The position numbers were made by a program, and so were the translations under genes. From positions 1,137,501-1,201,500 of the forward strand of contig CAUEEP010000934.1 in NCBI GenBank assembly GCA_958450365.1: a DNA stretch of 64,000 bases, given 5' to 3'. The stretch's first letter is position 1, and each line of letters begins with the position of its first letter. Positions 44,249 to 55,560 of this stretch are shown piece after piece. The DNA is from Mesorhabditis belari. Taxonomy: Eukaryota > Nematoda > Chromadorea > Rhabditida > Rhabditidae. Under the pieces are notes generated by a model that worked only from the letters and a program-made list of their open reading frames with translations, made no database searches and was not told the origin of the DNA.

Positions 44249-45353
44249 TTGGGTTGTCCAGTTATGAATGCGCGTTTTTTACTATTTTGTAAATTTCTCA
44301 AGATACCAAAATCAAGAAAAAGAACTATATGAGTATTATTCAAAAGCTGAAGATCTCCTCTACATTTTGATATAAAAAGTTTTTGAATTTGTCCAGCTTT
44401 TGGGCAAATTGACTGCACAGAAGAAAAGGTGGCCAAAAAATGGAAGGGTGCCTTTGGATCAAGTTTTGGCTCCGCTCAAATTGAGCTAACCGTTTGATGT
44501 TTGGCCAATAGATATATCAATACAAGATTTTTTGAAATATAACAATTTCAGAGCATCTTTTCTTTTCTTTTCTTTTCTGGGCGGTTATTTTACACCATAA
44601 AACTTGAGGAATAGCTAAGCTGAAATGGTTTTTTTTTTTTTGAAAACGACCTCTCCCTTTGTGCTGTCAATTTCCCAAAAAGTTGAAAGATGAATTCAAA
44701 AACTTTTTTATTCCAAAATGTAGAAGAGATGTTCAGCTTTCGAATGATATATAACACTCATATATTGGGTTGGGGACTATGACTCGGCGCCGAAAATCAA
44801 AAAAATGTCTAAAACTTCTATTCGACTTCGTCAAATAATATGCGTTTGATATGAGTAGAATGGTTAACTAATTCTCTACAAAATGACATTTAAAAGAAAA
44901 TTCAAACAGCGCCTCCGCTCAAGAAAAAGCCATTTTTTCACAAAAACTACAAACTGTCATCTAGAAAAAACCATTGGTGGGATCTTCTTGCAAATTTGGC
45001 AACTTATGTAATTGAATGTGCTCTATCTTTTTTATATAAACACCAAAGAAGGTTTATGTGAAAGAAACTGTTCAAATGATGAGTCGGGCTCTTTGCCATT
45101 TTGACTAGCTGTGTTTGGGAGTCCATAAACTCCACGAAAGAAAAGCTTTGTGGAATCTCTCAAAAGTCATTTTGTAGAGAAATAGTGGATCCTTTTGATG
45201 AAACCAAAGGTATATTTAAAGAAGGCTTTATGTGTGCAAAAAGTCCCTTTAAAGTTTGGCGCCGAGTCATAGTCCCCAACCCAATACATCTGTTCGATAT
45301 CTTGAGAAATTTACAAAATAGTAAAAACGCGCATTCATAACTGGACAACCCAA
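44249..45353. mobile_element. Palindromic TA-flanked element, split by a nested element
   Basis: Ends TTGGGTTGTCCAGTTATGAA and the exact inverse, flanked by TA (44247-44248, 45354-45355). The left arm continues to about 44385; its inverse occupies 44697-44762 and 45287-45353, the gap being the 520-bp element 44765-45284. Without the insert it is a palindrome of about 585 bp. Confidence 0.88.
44765..45284. mobile_element. Nested TA-flanked element inside the preceding palindrome
   Basis: Ends TTGGGTTGGGGACTATGACT, CGGCGCC and the inverse; TA at 44763-44764 and 45285-45286. The 520-bp interior shows no transposase. Its first eight bases equal those of the host element, so the two families may be related. 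Confidence 0.85.
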
Positions 45354-45779
45354 TATTTAAAATGCAAACGAGAAATCGTAAATGCAAATTTAAGAATTAA
45401 TATTTTGATAAAAGAAGAGAAGATACCAAGATAACAAGAAAAATAACAAGTATTCTTCTAACATAACAAGTATTTTTCTTAAACTACTCTTTGGTCTTGA
45501 AATGCTACACCAACATCGATGATAAGGAATCGATGATAAGCGAAATGTTTCACTGCAATGAGTGCACTTTGAAGGTCGGGATCATTTTGTTCCTTATTTC
45601 CCCATTAATTTAGCTTTGTGGGACGTGTACGTATAAGAAACATCGTCAAGACGTGACAATGGTTCTTTTGCAAGAAGAGGTAACAGATAGACTAATATGG
45701 AAGATTTTGCTTTTTAGGCTAATCGATTCCTTATCATCGATCATCCTTATCATGGAATGCTTTAAAATTGGCATTCACC

Positions 45780-46192
45780 CCCTTTTTTCTGGTCTCTTTG
45801 AATTCGGCTCTCCTCCAGAAGGGAGCTCTTACGCCAACCTTCCGTTCCAACCGCTAACCTTCTGGGTAGCACAGAAAACCTCAAGAATCCACTAGAGCTT
45901 CAAGAACAAGATCATCTACAGATGATCAAGATCATCTACAGTTAAAGGCATTAGTTCCGACCCCCTTTTTTCTGGTCTCTTTGAATTCGGCTTTCTACGG
46001 GGCGCCTCCAGAAGGGGGCCTTTTCTCATACGCCAACCTTCCGTTTCCTCTAAAAGCCCCCACAGTTTCTTTTTTAATCGAGTTATTAAATTCTGGAACA
46101 TTTTACCCCCTGATGTTCGTGATATTTCCACCTTGGCTAAATTTAAAGCCAATTTCAATTCAATTTCGGCAATTGATTTGACTGCCCTGTGA
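45780..46192 (+). pseudogene. Non-LTR retrotransposon 3' end (CR1/Jockey-type), partly duplicated
   Basis: The plus strand at 46058-46192 reads KAPTVSF, then after a frame slip in a T run FNRVIKFWNILPPDVRDIST, LAKFKANFNSI and a stop. This matches the C-terminal reverse-transcriptase tail 'FxxRVVxxWNxLPxxVxxxxSLxxFK'. Upstream, a SYANLPF block with TTTGAATTCGGC occurs twice (45782-45865 and 45962-46049). No catalytic domain remains. Confidence 0.6.
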
Positions 46193-46199
46193 TTCTTTC

Positions 46200-47185
46200 T
46201 TCAGGTATCTATTGGGTTGGTGGAAAAGTCCTTTCGGATTTTTTTGGGAGAGTACCTTAAATTTGTCAAATTTTGACGTTTTATAGCTCATCCTAAAGCT
46301 GAATTCAAGACGGATCGATTGGTAAAAACCGTTTTGAGATATCTCTTTTCTAAACCTTTTTACAGCTATTTTAGTAAAGGGCGGCAGAGCCAAAAAGCCA
46401 AAATATTTATCTTTTGGGTGTGTTTTGAGTGGTGTCCCGGGTAATTATTGTGATTTTGTTTTGTCGCTATTCAACTGAATAAAGCATATATATATATATA
46501 AACTAACCCTTTTCGCCTCAACGAAAGCACCCAGAAGTAACCAGAAAAAGAATAGTTTTTGCATTAAAGTTAATATTAAATGTAAATCAATAAGTAGAAG
46601 ATAAGCTGAATATTTTCAAATCTTTCGAAAAATTCTATTTGAGCAGCTGATGTAAAATTGCCGGGGTTTTTTTTTCAGCGGATTTTTCCCAGCGAATTCG
46701 TGGCTTTATTTGAGCCGGTGGATGACTCAGAAAAGACGTGAACTTCGACATTTTTTTCTAGCCAAAAAAAGGTGAACAATTTTATTTGTTTAGATTGTTA
46801 TTTGAATGTCTTTTCTTGAATCAGATCATCGGGATTATTTCTTGAAAAGGAGAAAAGAAAGATCAGAAAGATGGCTCTCTTTTAGATCAGACACACCCTG
46901 TCTAACAAATAGCAGAGAAGAGACTTTCAAAGAACTGATTTGTTAAAGATCAATGATTTTTCTGCATCTGAAACTTGCAAAATGGCAAATCCTTTTCTAA
47001 AACTTGTTCTCTTTCTAAAACTTGTCCTCTTTCTAAAGCTTGTTCCCTTTCTAATACTTGTTTTCTTTCTAAACTACCGTAATCTTGTCTCTATTTTTTA
47101 TCCAATTCATTCAATCTGATATTCTTTATGAACCCTCACAGAATCAGACAAAAAGTAAATAGATTTGTTAAGAATTGGTGGCAAG
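46200..47185. other. AT-rich interval with one transposon-like end
   Basis: CTATTGGGTTGGTGGAAAAG at 46208 resembles a mariner terminus, but no partner end was found. A CTTTCTAAAACTTGT repeat lies at 47005-47070. Nothing else recognised. Confidence 0.45.
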
Positions 47186-47189
47186 ATTA

Positions 47190-47335
47190 CAGTAGTTACA
47201 GTAAGATTACAGTAGTTACAGTAGTTACAGTAGTTACAGTAGTTACAGAGTTACAGCAGCTACAGTAGTTACAGAGTTACAGTAGTTACAGTAGTTACAG
47301 TAGTTACAGAGTTACAGTAGTTACAGTAGTTTTTA
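47190..47335. repeat. 9-bp minisatellite (TTACAGTAG)
   Basis: About 15 units with occasional TTACAGAG. Each unit contains a potential CAG splice-acceptor core, but no exon follows. Confidence 0.92.
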
Positions 47336-47436
47336 GAAAACGCTGTAGCTTTGCGCAATTAGCTTCAATTGCAATTAGCTTTCTGAATATTGAATAGATC
47401 ACACGGCTCACATGGCTTTTTGAGCTTGAGCTCGCA

Positions 47437-47770
47437 TTGAGCAACGATGGCGCAAAAAGAATCTGGCCGATTTCGTCTTCTTTCAAGAATAGCCTTCAAA
47501 CAGCCCAGATCTCCGCTGGATTACTAAATGTGGACCGTTTTGGAGAGCAAGGCTTGTGCTTCACACTTAGTAATCCAGATCTCCGCTGGATTACTAAGTG
47601 TGGACCGTTTTGGAGAGCAAGGCTTGTGCTTCATCTCACAGCTCAATCAACACTCTGAAGAAAGGCTCTTGTCAAAGCTTGGGATGTTCTTGATGACGAC
47701 AACTTTCAGTAAACGGTCGATACTTTTCCTAATCGTCTCCATAAGTGCAAATGATGATGGAAATTGAGTT
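47437..47770 (+). pseudogene. Tc1-like transposase C-terminal relic, tandemly duplicated
   Basis: VWTVLESKACASSH follows the 'VWSxLExKACxxxH' motif of nematode Tc1-like elements, and after a frame slip ALVKAWDVLDDD follows. A block of about 66 bp (GATCTCCGCTGGATTACTAA onward) is present twice, at 47506 and 47577. Confidence 0.6.
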
Positions 47771-47879
47771 TTTTTGTTTTTTTATTTGATTTTTTGTTTG
47801 ATTGTTTGTTTTAAATCTTTCTTAATAAAATTTGTTTTGAAAATCAAGTTATTTAACATGTAACAAGGCTTTTAAAGAC

Positions 47880-48232
47880 GGTCTAGGAAAGCTAGGAAAG
47901 CTGAAGCTAGGAAAGCTAAAGAAGCTGAAGCTAGGGAAGCTAGGAAAGCTAGGAAAGCTGAAGCTAGGAAGCTGGCTAGGGCTGAAGCGCTGGCGGAAAG
48001 CTGAAGCAGGAGCTGGCGGGCTGAGCTAGGAGCTGAGCTAGGGCTGAAGCTAGGAGCTGAGCTAGGAAGCGGCTGGGAAGCTAGGGCTGAGCTAGGAAAG
48101 CTAGGAAGCTAGGAAAGCTAGGAAAGCTAGGAAAGCTGAAGCTAGGAAAGCTGAATTAGGAAAGCTGAAGCTAGGAAAGCTAAAGAAGCTGAAGCTAGGG
48201 AAGCTAGGAAAGCTAGGAAAGCTGAAGAAACA
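47880..48232. repeat. AGGAAAGCT array (plus orientation)
   Basis: Irregular units AGGAAAGCT, with AGGAAAGCTGAAGCT variants and a more GC-rich decayed centre (47965-48100). It is the complement of the array at 53808-54645. Confidence 0.93.
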
Positions 48233-48786
48233 GGAATGCCAGAAAGATTTCTGTACAGTATGCTCAACTGCTCAACTGCTACTCAACTGCTGCTCAACTG
48301 CTCAACTTTTCAATTCACAAAGATAGCGCAGAGATGTAGAGAAGAATGCCATCGATTTCTCAAAATCAAAATTTCGCTCACAGAAGTTTTCTCGCTTATT
48401 TACACAGCGAATCCATCAAAAAGAGAGATTCAAAATTGCAAAAAGAGATTCACATATCGAGACAACAAAGCTTTTCCCCAAAAGTAATCGAAAAGCGAAT
48501 GGGAAAAACGAAATGAAAAGAGAGAAAAGAGAAAATCGCTGGGAAAATGCTGAGAAAATCGCTGGGATCTCTGAAAAATATTGAACAAAATGGCGGCAAA
48601 TAGACAAATAGAATTTGAGAAAATTTGAGTTTTGTAGTGATCGATTGTGCTCATCCATCCCAAGTTGACTTCTATTTCTTTGAAATTTATAATATTTATC
48701 ATATTCAGCTTCACAAATGATGACAACTTGATGTTGATGATTCGTAGATGCTAACTGTCGTTCAGGGATTAAATGTACGGTAATTT

Positions 48787-49517
48787 GAAGCTTAATCACT
48801 CTCTCCATTCCATTTCTGGAAGCGGATACAAGTGTTAGCAGCAATTCTCCGCATCGCATCCATGATTATCGAGTTCTCTTCGAGATCTGAACACAGAGAT
48901 ATACAGAAGATGTATATTTTACGTCCGTTATTGAATCAATTCCATAACGGACTAGACATGGGCACTATAAACTACGAAAATGACAAACTGTCAGACTAAA
49001 AACTCTTCTAAATTGCTTCAAATCTGTTCGATTGACATGATCTATAGCTCAAAAAATAGAGAATCTCTAGAGCTTTCGAATGGACTAGTTTTTGTTACAA
49101 AAATTGAGCTAAAAGGCGTTCAGAAATCAGATTTTCACAAAAATGTGGATGTGAAAAGGTTCAGAGCTTGTTTTCTTAGTTTATTTTTTTCAGACTAAAG
49201 CGCTACAGAGTTTTAAAGTCTCCAAGGGATACGGGGATATGTTCTAAACGGACTCTAGGATCTAGAAAAGACATAAACTACAAAAATGACGAACTGTTAT
49301 ACTAAAAACGATTCGAACTTGCTTCAAATCTGTTCGATTGACATGATCTATAGCTCAAAAAATAGAGAATCTCTAGAGCTTTCGAATGGACTAAAGAACC
49401 CCGAAAAATAGAAATGCTAAAGAAAGTCACAGTGGTTTGTGGCCGACTACGCACTAGTCTGGTCCGTTTTAAGTCAAATTTTTGCTAGATCTAGCAAAGT
49501 GTGAACCCAGATGTGTC
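48787..49517. repeat. Segmental duplication, derived copy with astacin pseudo-exon
   Basis: A nearly exact copy of 39393-40123. It includes a fragment of astacin exon 3 (48790-48889) that lacks a splice donor and the exon's end. It sits between two copies of a 57-bp sequence (48729-48786 and 49591-49648, beginning ATGTTGATGATTCGTAGATG). An extra 75-bp repeat of its own interior lies at 49518-49590. Confidence 0.85.
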
Positions 49518-49659
49518 CAGAAGTCTCCAAGGGATACGGGGATATGTTCCAAACGGACTCTAGGATCTGGAATAGACATAAACTATAAAAATGTTGATGA
49601 TTCGTAGATGCTAACTGTCGTTCAGGGATTAAATGTAGGGCAATTTGAAGCTTTCTTTC

Positions 49660-50260
49660 GGTTAATTCGACCTCTATCGACTAATCCATTTTCCTAAAAG
49701 GTACCAACTTCAGAAAAACTATCGTAATCCCACCAGTTTTCATTTAGGATTCGCCTAATTGTCATTTTGATGCCATTTTGATGCCATTTTGATGTCATTT
49801 ATTGAGTTTTATAAATCCCACATCGAATGATACAAAAATTGAGCTGATCAAGTGAAAACTGATGGCCAGATTATGGCTATTGAGTCTAAAATGGATGCTT
49901 TTTTGCATACAGTGAGATTTAAGCGCTACTCTTACAGTAATCTCTAAGTCTCTAGTGTCTGCTCAGCTCAGCTCAGCTCAGCTCAGCTGCTCAGCTGTCA
50001 CAGCTCAGCTACGTAACGTTTAGATATTTCAATTATCGTATGGTTTGTAAGAAAATTCAGATTTTTTCAAAGATGATCAAAAACTCTCCAAAGAACTCTC
50101 CAATTTTTGGCAAGAATAAAACCGAATAGCATACCAAATTATGCTATGAGTTCTTTGTAGAAAAAATACAATTATTTACATGAATAATTTGGTATAAACA
50201 AGCGCAACCTCTGTCCTAAATGTGAAAAAGAAAAACATATGGACAAAACAATCAATAATC
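49660..50260. other. Interval with short simple repeats only
   Basis: TGATGCCATTT repeats near 49760-49795 and a (CTCAG)n tract at 49962-49990. No supported gene. Confidence 0.5.
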
Positions 50261-50330
50261 TAACCAACGGGATTGAACCATTGACCTCTCGACTGATATA
50301 AATGGCTTTTAGCCAGTCGACCATGGGAGC
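50261..50330 (-). pseudogene. tRNA-like relic
   Basis: Minus strand: TGGTCGACTGGCTAAAAGCC (A-box-like D arm) and GGTCAATGGTTCAATCCCG (B-box-like T arm), about 70 bases overall. Stems are imperfect. Confidence 0.35.
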
Positions 50331-50519
50331 TTGTGAATAATCAGTTTGAATTTTGATATCTTTAGTTCCAAGAGGGAGTTACCGGATTGCCAATCGAGGA
50401 TCGCGGGGATCGCCGTTTCGAGCAAAGGAGTCGAGGGAGACAAGTCAGCGCACGGGACACGAGATACGCACGGTGTGTTGATCAAGAGTACTGCTGAGAC
50501 TCGTTAATGACTTAAACTA

Positions 50520-50840
50520 ATGTTTAAGCTCTTTGTTTAAGTCATTAGCTCTTGGCTGAAGTCATTAGTCCTTTGTTTAAGTCATTAGCTCTTTGTTTAA
50601 GTGATTAGCTCTTTGTTTAAGTCATTAGCTCTTTGTTTAAGTCATTAGTTCTTTGTTTAAGTCATTAGTTCTTTCTTTAAGTGATTAGCTCTTTGTTTAA
50701 GTCATTAGTTCTTCATTTAAGTCATTAGTTCTTTCTTTAAGTCATTAGTTCTTTCTTTAAGTCATTAGCCCTTTCTTTAAGTCATTAGCTCTTGGCTCAA
50801 GTCATTAGTTCTTCATTTAAGTCATTAGTTCTTTTCCTAA
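50520..50840. repeat. 20-bp minisatellite (AAGTCATTAGCTCTTTGTTT)
   Basis: About 15 units with TTCTTTCTTT, TTCTTCATTT and CTCTTGGCTC variants arranged in runs. Confidence 0.95.
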
Positions 50841-50868
50841 ACTTATAGTTATTGCGATAAGTATGAAA

Positions 50869-51945
50869 TGACGCTATTTGTCATGGTTCTGTCTGTCTGT
50901 CTGTCTGTTCTGTTTAAAACTCTACAATTCACCGATTGTTTACGATTTGTTTTATGAGAAATGCTTATCGTTTACATATTGCCATTTTTTAAAGCAAAAT
51001 TGAGCCCCTGTTTTGAAGGAATTTTAAGGAAAAATTCCCATTTTTTTGTGAAAATTCGGAAAATTGACACAAAAGTAAATAGGCTGGAGAAATTGAAACG
51101 AAAAAGTTAGATATATATTAGGTTGATGCAAAAGTCTTTTTCATTTTTTTCGTACTTCTTTTGAAAAATAACAAAGTCATCAATTAACCTATGGTTTGCT
51201 CTAAATGAAAAGTGTTTATTGTTCAATTTGCCATCTTTTTAAGTCAATTTGGGTTCACTTTCAAGCGAATTCGAGAGTGAAAACGGGTTTTTCATAAAAA
51301 TCTATAAAAACCTCTATAAAGAAATTGGCTGAATGAATTTCTCTGAAAATCTGAAAAAAATATCTAACTTTTTGTGCTCTATCTTTTATTTATTAACATC
51401 AAGATTGGTTTCCTTAGCTAAAGCGTCTAAAATGCATCATCGAGCCGTCGCCTTTTTTGACTACCCGACTTCAGGCTCTCAAAAAAATCTAGACATAAGA
51501 CATTTTAAACTCGTTTTAATGTCATTTTGCAGAAAAATAATTGGCCTTTCGAATGCAATAAACCGTTGTTCAATTGGTGCATTTGTTACTTTTTAACGGA
51601 AGTACGAAAAAAATGAAAAAGACTTTTGCATCAACCTAATAGCTTAATTAAGCTATATGTCTAACTTTTTATGCTCTATCTTTTTTCTATTGACATTAAA
51701 ATAGGTTTCTGTTGATGAAAGTGTCCAAATTGTATGATCTGATCTTGAATTTTTCTTGGATTTGCGATTTTTGACTACTTTGCTTCTCGCTTCTCGCAAA
51801 CTCCAAAAAGAAAAGATTTTCAGAAGCTTCAAAAAGCAATTTTGTCGAGTATTAATGGAGCTTTCTGATCGAAAAAACCGTAAATTAATCAGTGAATTAT
51901 GGAGTTTTAAACAGAACCATGACAAATAGCGTAATTTCATACGTT
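50869..51945. mobile_element. Outer palindromic element containing a nested element
   Basis: ATGACGCTATTTGTCATGGT at the left and ACCATGACAAATAGCGTAAT at the right are inverted copies; the match continues inward through AAAACTCYA. The element 51121-51636 lies inside. Confidence 0.7.
51121..51636. mobile_element. TA-flanked MITE, nested
   Basis: Ends GGTTGATGCAAAAGTCTTTT, TCATTTTTTTCGTACTTC and the inverse, with TA at 51119-51120 and 51637-51638. The interior segment CTAACTTTTTGTGCTCTATC recurs in the outer element at 51661, hinting at common ancestry. Confidence 0.85.
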
Positions 51946-52326
51946 CATGATAAGTACAGATCCAATAGTTGTAACCGGAATTGAACTAGAATTGAACTAG
52001 AATCCCAACTGCCCTGTAAATCAGGAAAACCCACGTCCAGGTCTAGCTACAGCCTCTTGGTCTTGGTTCTAGGTCCGTGGACCTAGACCTAGAATCAGGC
52101 AATAACTCTGAACCAGGTGCCAGGTTTGAACCTACAGGGTGCCGTTCATGGTAAGTACAGATCCAATAGTTGTAACTAGAATTGTCCCAACCTACAGGGT
52201 GCCGCTTGAACCTACAGAGTGCGAGGTAAATATGCAAACAAAAGTCGTAGTTTAATTTCCATTTCGGCTCAGAAGTTATATTTATTGTTTAAGTAAATTT
52301 GTCTTTTGTATTTATCTATTTATCTA

Positions 52327-52490
52327 TTGGGTTGGTGAATTGAAAACGCAGAGCATAAACTTCTTCTGGTGCAAATCGGGCTTGAAAACTGCAGGACTTT
52401 GAACTAAAATTTATTCAACATAAAACCATAAATTCATTCCAAATGATTTCCATTATTATTGACGACTTCTGCCCATTTTACAGGCTTCAG
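52327..52490. mobile_element. Truncated relative of the 8158-8695 element
   Basis: Starts TTGGGTTGGTGAATTGAAAA after TA. Bases 52380-52490 match the right third of 8158-8695 in inverted orientation. The remainder is lost at the adjoining 15-bp array. Confidence 0.65.
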
Positions 52491-52592
52491 TATTAGTAGC
52501 TTCAGTATCAGTAGCTTCAGTATCAGTAGCTTCAGTATCAGTAGCTTCAGTATCAGTAGCTTCAGTATCAGTAGCTTCAGTATCATAGGATA
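52488..52592. repeat. 15-bp minisatellite (CTTCAGTATCAGTAG)
   Basis: Seven units, open on the minus strand (Glu-Ala-Thr-Asp-Thr). Each unit has a CAG acceptor core. It abuts the truncated element on its left. Confidence 0.93.
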
Positions 52593-53169
52593 GGGTCATA
52601 GGATTTTTCTGTGTGAGGAAAAAAGCCTGTGTTACGAAGTCACAACACAAAGTCACTACAAAGTTCGAAAGTCTGAAGAAGACTTTTCTGAAGTCTGAAG
52701 AAGACAAAAGGCCTGGAATTCCACAAAATGTTTTGTGGTGGAATATCCGAAGAGACGAAGAGCTGTGATTAAGAATAAAGAAGGTCCTATCGAATGATTT
52801 TTGTTTTTGTTCTTTTTCCATATCTTCTTTGAGTTGTTTTTCTTGTTAAATACTAGAGATTCAATAAAATCTAAGCGAAATAAATAAACTGAAAGTTTTG
52901 TGAGACTGAAGGTTATCTCGCACCCTGTAGGTTCAGGTTTGACTTCTGGTGGGCTGACTTGCCAAAAACTAAATAAGGGGAAGACCAGGCAAGGTAGCCA
53001 GATCAGGACCAAATCTTGATCTTATCTTTGAAACAATTCTGTTTTGAATTGATAAAGCCCTTCACTAACTAAAGTTAACTTACAGCATGTGCTAAACGCT
53101 TTGTGAAGAGAGAATAATCACTATTGCTCCGACTAACAGTGCTAATGAGGTGGGTCTATGAAATTTCTT

Positions 53170-53245
53170 TATCTTTCTCTCTCTTTCTATCTTTCTCTTT
53201 CTCTCTTTCTTTCTCTTTCTCTTTCTCTCTCTCTCTCTCTTTCTC
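53170..53245. repeat. (CTTTCT)n pyrimidine tract
   Basis: CTTTCT and CTCTCT hexamers in a row, followed at 53288-53360 by three copies of a CTTGATGGCCTTCGAATGGC-type unit. Confidence 0.9.
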
Positions 53246-53394
53246 AAACTATTGGGTAAATAAACCAGTTTTTACCTTATTGTTAAGCTTGATGGCCTTC
53301 GAATGGCTTTCTAGGCTTGATGGCCTTCGAATGGCGTTCTAGGCTTGATGGCCTTTCTCTCTCTCTCTTAGCCTTTACTTGTCTTTATCCTTTA

Positions 53395-53790
53395 AACTTT
53401 AAGCATAAACGCTTACTCCATTCTTCATTTTGCATTTTGCGCAACGATTCTCCATTTTGCGATACTAAATCGTTTCTGCAAAATGGAGAATTCAGTAAGT
53501 ATGTCTACAAATTTGAGCTCAAAGTAAACGTTAAAAAAAATCTTAACAATCTCTTTTTGCTCACATTTTTGTCGTCGATATCAATCTTTTTATGAGTTTT
53601 TTTTGGGGGAAAAGTCAACAATGGAAATGCATGGTAAAGATAAACTTTTTTTTCTGTCTAGCATTTTGAAAACCTTTTGAAGAACAGAATTTACTGTAAA
53701 CTGTACTTTGTGCTCAAATCTGTGAACTCACATCTTTCTTCTGTCTTCTGAGAAATTCTGTGCACGAGAAAGGATGCGTTTGCAAGATTT
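53395..53790. mobile_element. Dispersed palindromic repeats, two degraded copies
   Basis: CTGTACTTTGTGCTCAAATC, TGTGAACTCACATC (53700-53734) and GTGCACGAGAAAGGATGCGT (53760) belong to the family at 1540-3300. The piece at 53400-53540 is more divergent. Confidence 0.5.
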
Positions 53791-53807
53791 AAGCCAATTT
53801 TTAGTTG

Positions 53808-54645
53808 TGGCTTTCCTAGCTTTCCTAGCTTTCTTAGCTTTCTTAGCTTTCCTAGCTTTCCTAGCTTTCCTAGCTTTCCTAGCTTTCCTAGCTTCAGCTT
53901 TCCTAGCTTTCCTAGCTTTCCTAGCTTTCCTAGCTTCAGCTTTCCTAGCTTTCCTAGCTTTCCTAGCTTTCCTAGCTTCAGCTTCCTAGCTTCCTAGCTT
54001 TCCTAGCTTCCCTAGCTTCCTAGCTTTCCTAGCTCAGCTTTCCCTAGCTTCCTAGCTTTCCTAGCTCCCAGCTTCAGCTTTCCTAGCTTTCCCAGCTTCC
54101 TAGCTTCCTAGCTTTCCCAGCTTTCCTAGCTTCCCTAGCTTCCCTAGCTTCAGCTTTCCTAGCTTCCTAGCTTTCCTAGCTTCCCTAGCTTCAGCTTTCC
54201 TAGCTTTCCTAGCTTCCCTAGCTTCAGCCTCCTAGCTTTCCTAGCTTCCTAGCTTTCCTAGCTTCAGCTTCCTAGCTTCCCTAGCTTCCTAGCTTTCCTA
54301 GCTTCCCAGCTTTCCTAGCTTCCTAGCTTCAGCTTTCCTAGCTTCCTAGCTTTCCCTAGTCTCCCAGCTTCAGCTTCCTAGCTTCCTAGCTTCCTAGCTT
54401 CAGCTTTCCTAGCTCCCAGCTTCCTAGCTTTCCTAGCTTCAGCTTTCCTAGCTTTCCTAGCTTTCCTAGCTTCCCAGCTTTCCTAGCTTTCCTAGCTTTC
54501 CTAGCTTCAGCTTTCCTAGCTTTCCTAGCTTTCCTAGCTTTCCTAGCTTCAGCTTTCCTAGCTTTCCTAGCTTTCCTAGCTTTCCTAGCTTTCCTAGCTT
54601 TCCTAGCTTTCCTAGCTTTCCTAGCTTCCTAGCTTCCTAGCTTTC
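53808..54645. repeat. Large AGCTTTCCT array (opposite orientation to 47880-48232)
   Basis: About 85 units of AGCTTTCCT or AGCTTCCCT, with AGCTTCAGCTTTCCT interruptions at irregular spacing. The first 180 bases are open as Leu-Ala-Phe repeats. Confidence 0.95.
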
Positions 54646-54659
54646 CATTTCTCAAAGTA

Positions 54660-55310
54660 AATCATTCCCCAAATTCTCTCACGACTTGAGTGACCATGAT
54701 CTGCAAATCCTTTTCTTTTCCTTTTCTTTTCCCTTCTCGGGTCATCAAGTGTGAAGTGTGGTGGGAGAATCCCATTGAAAAGGTTAAAAGAAGATCCTGT
54801 ACTTTATCTAATAAGTAAATGCTGAAAAAAAAAGAAAAGAAAGTTTATCTCACGACTAAGCAAAGAATATTCCCTGGATAGCTTTGATAATCTTGAAATA
54901 CATACGGTAAATTGCACAATATTTTATCATACAGAAGTCAAGTTCGTAACAGAATTTGGCAAGCCAGGCTACGTCTGGTCTTTTAGCTCCTAGATTTTTC
55001 TCCTCTTTTAGCTCCAGAGCCCGGGTCAACTTATTTTTAGAAACATGTTTTTCTCGGCTGCTAGATTGTTCCCAACTACACTTTTAATACCAAAAAATAC
55101 TAGATTTCAAGGGTTATCATTTGACACCATCTAGCACACTGTAGCATAAAGCAGCACAGAGAACGGGACGCTCAAAGTACGCGACTGTACGCCCGTCATT
55201 ATGGCGTTCTATTAGAGCACAGTATTCCGACTAGATTGCGAATTTTGGGGTGAAACTAGTAAATTTTACTAGATTTAACAAAATCTGAGACTCGGGCTCT
55301 GAACAGGAAC
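54660..55310. other. Interval without recognised features
   Basis: No supported frame or inverted repeat. Confidence 0.45.
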
Positions 55311-55314
55311 TGGA

Positions 55315-55560
55315 CAGGACAGGTCCGGGACAGGTTAGATCGGAGTCAGGCCAGGCCCAGACAGGTCCAGGTCAGGCCAGGCCCAGACAGGTTCAGGTCA
55401 GGCCAGGCCCAGACAGGTCCGAGTCAGGCCAGGCCCAGACAGTTCCGAGTCAGGCCAGGCCCAGACAGGTCCAGGTCAGGCCAGGCCCAAACAGGTCCAG
55501 GTCAGGCCAGGCCCAGACAGGTCCGAGTCAGGCCAGGTCAGGTCCGGATAGCCCCAGAAC
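55315..55560. repeat. 26-bp minisatellite (CAGGTCCGAGTCAGGCCAGG + 6)
   Basis: Nine or so units, with CAGGTC/GAGTC alternation. A detached block of the same unit is found at 59058-59128. Confidence 0.93.

Noticed and set aside
48416..48859. 147-codon minus-strand frame
   Set aside because: Half of it lies in the duplicated astacin segment read antisense to its exon frame. The rest has no domain.
50520..50840. CRISPR-like direct repeats
   Set aside because: Units are contiguous with no unique spacers, and the host is a eukaryote. It is a minisatellite, as are all other arrays here.
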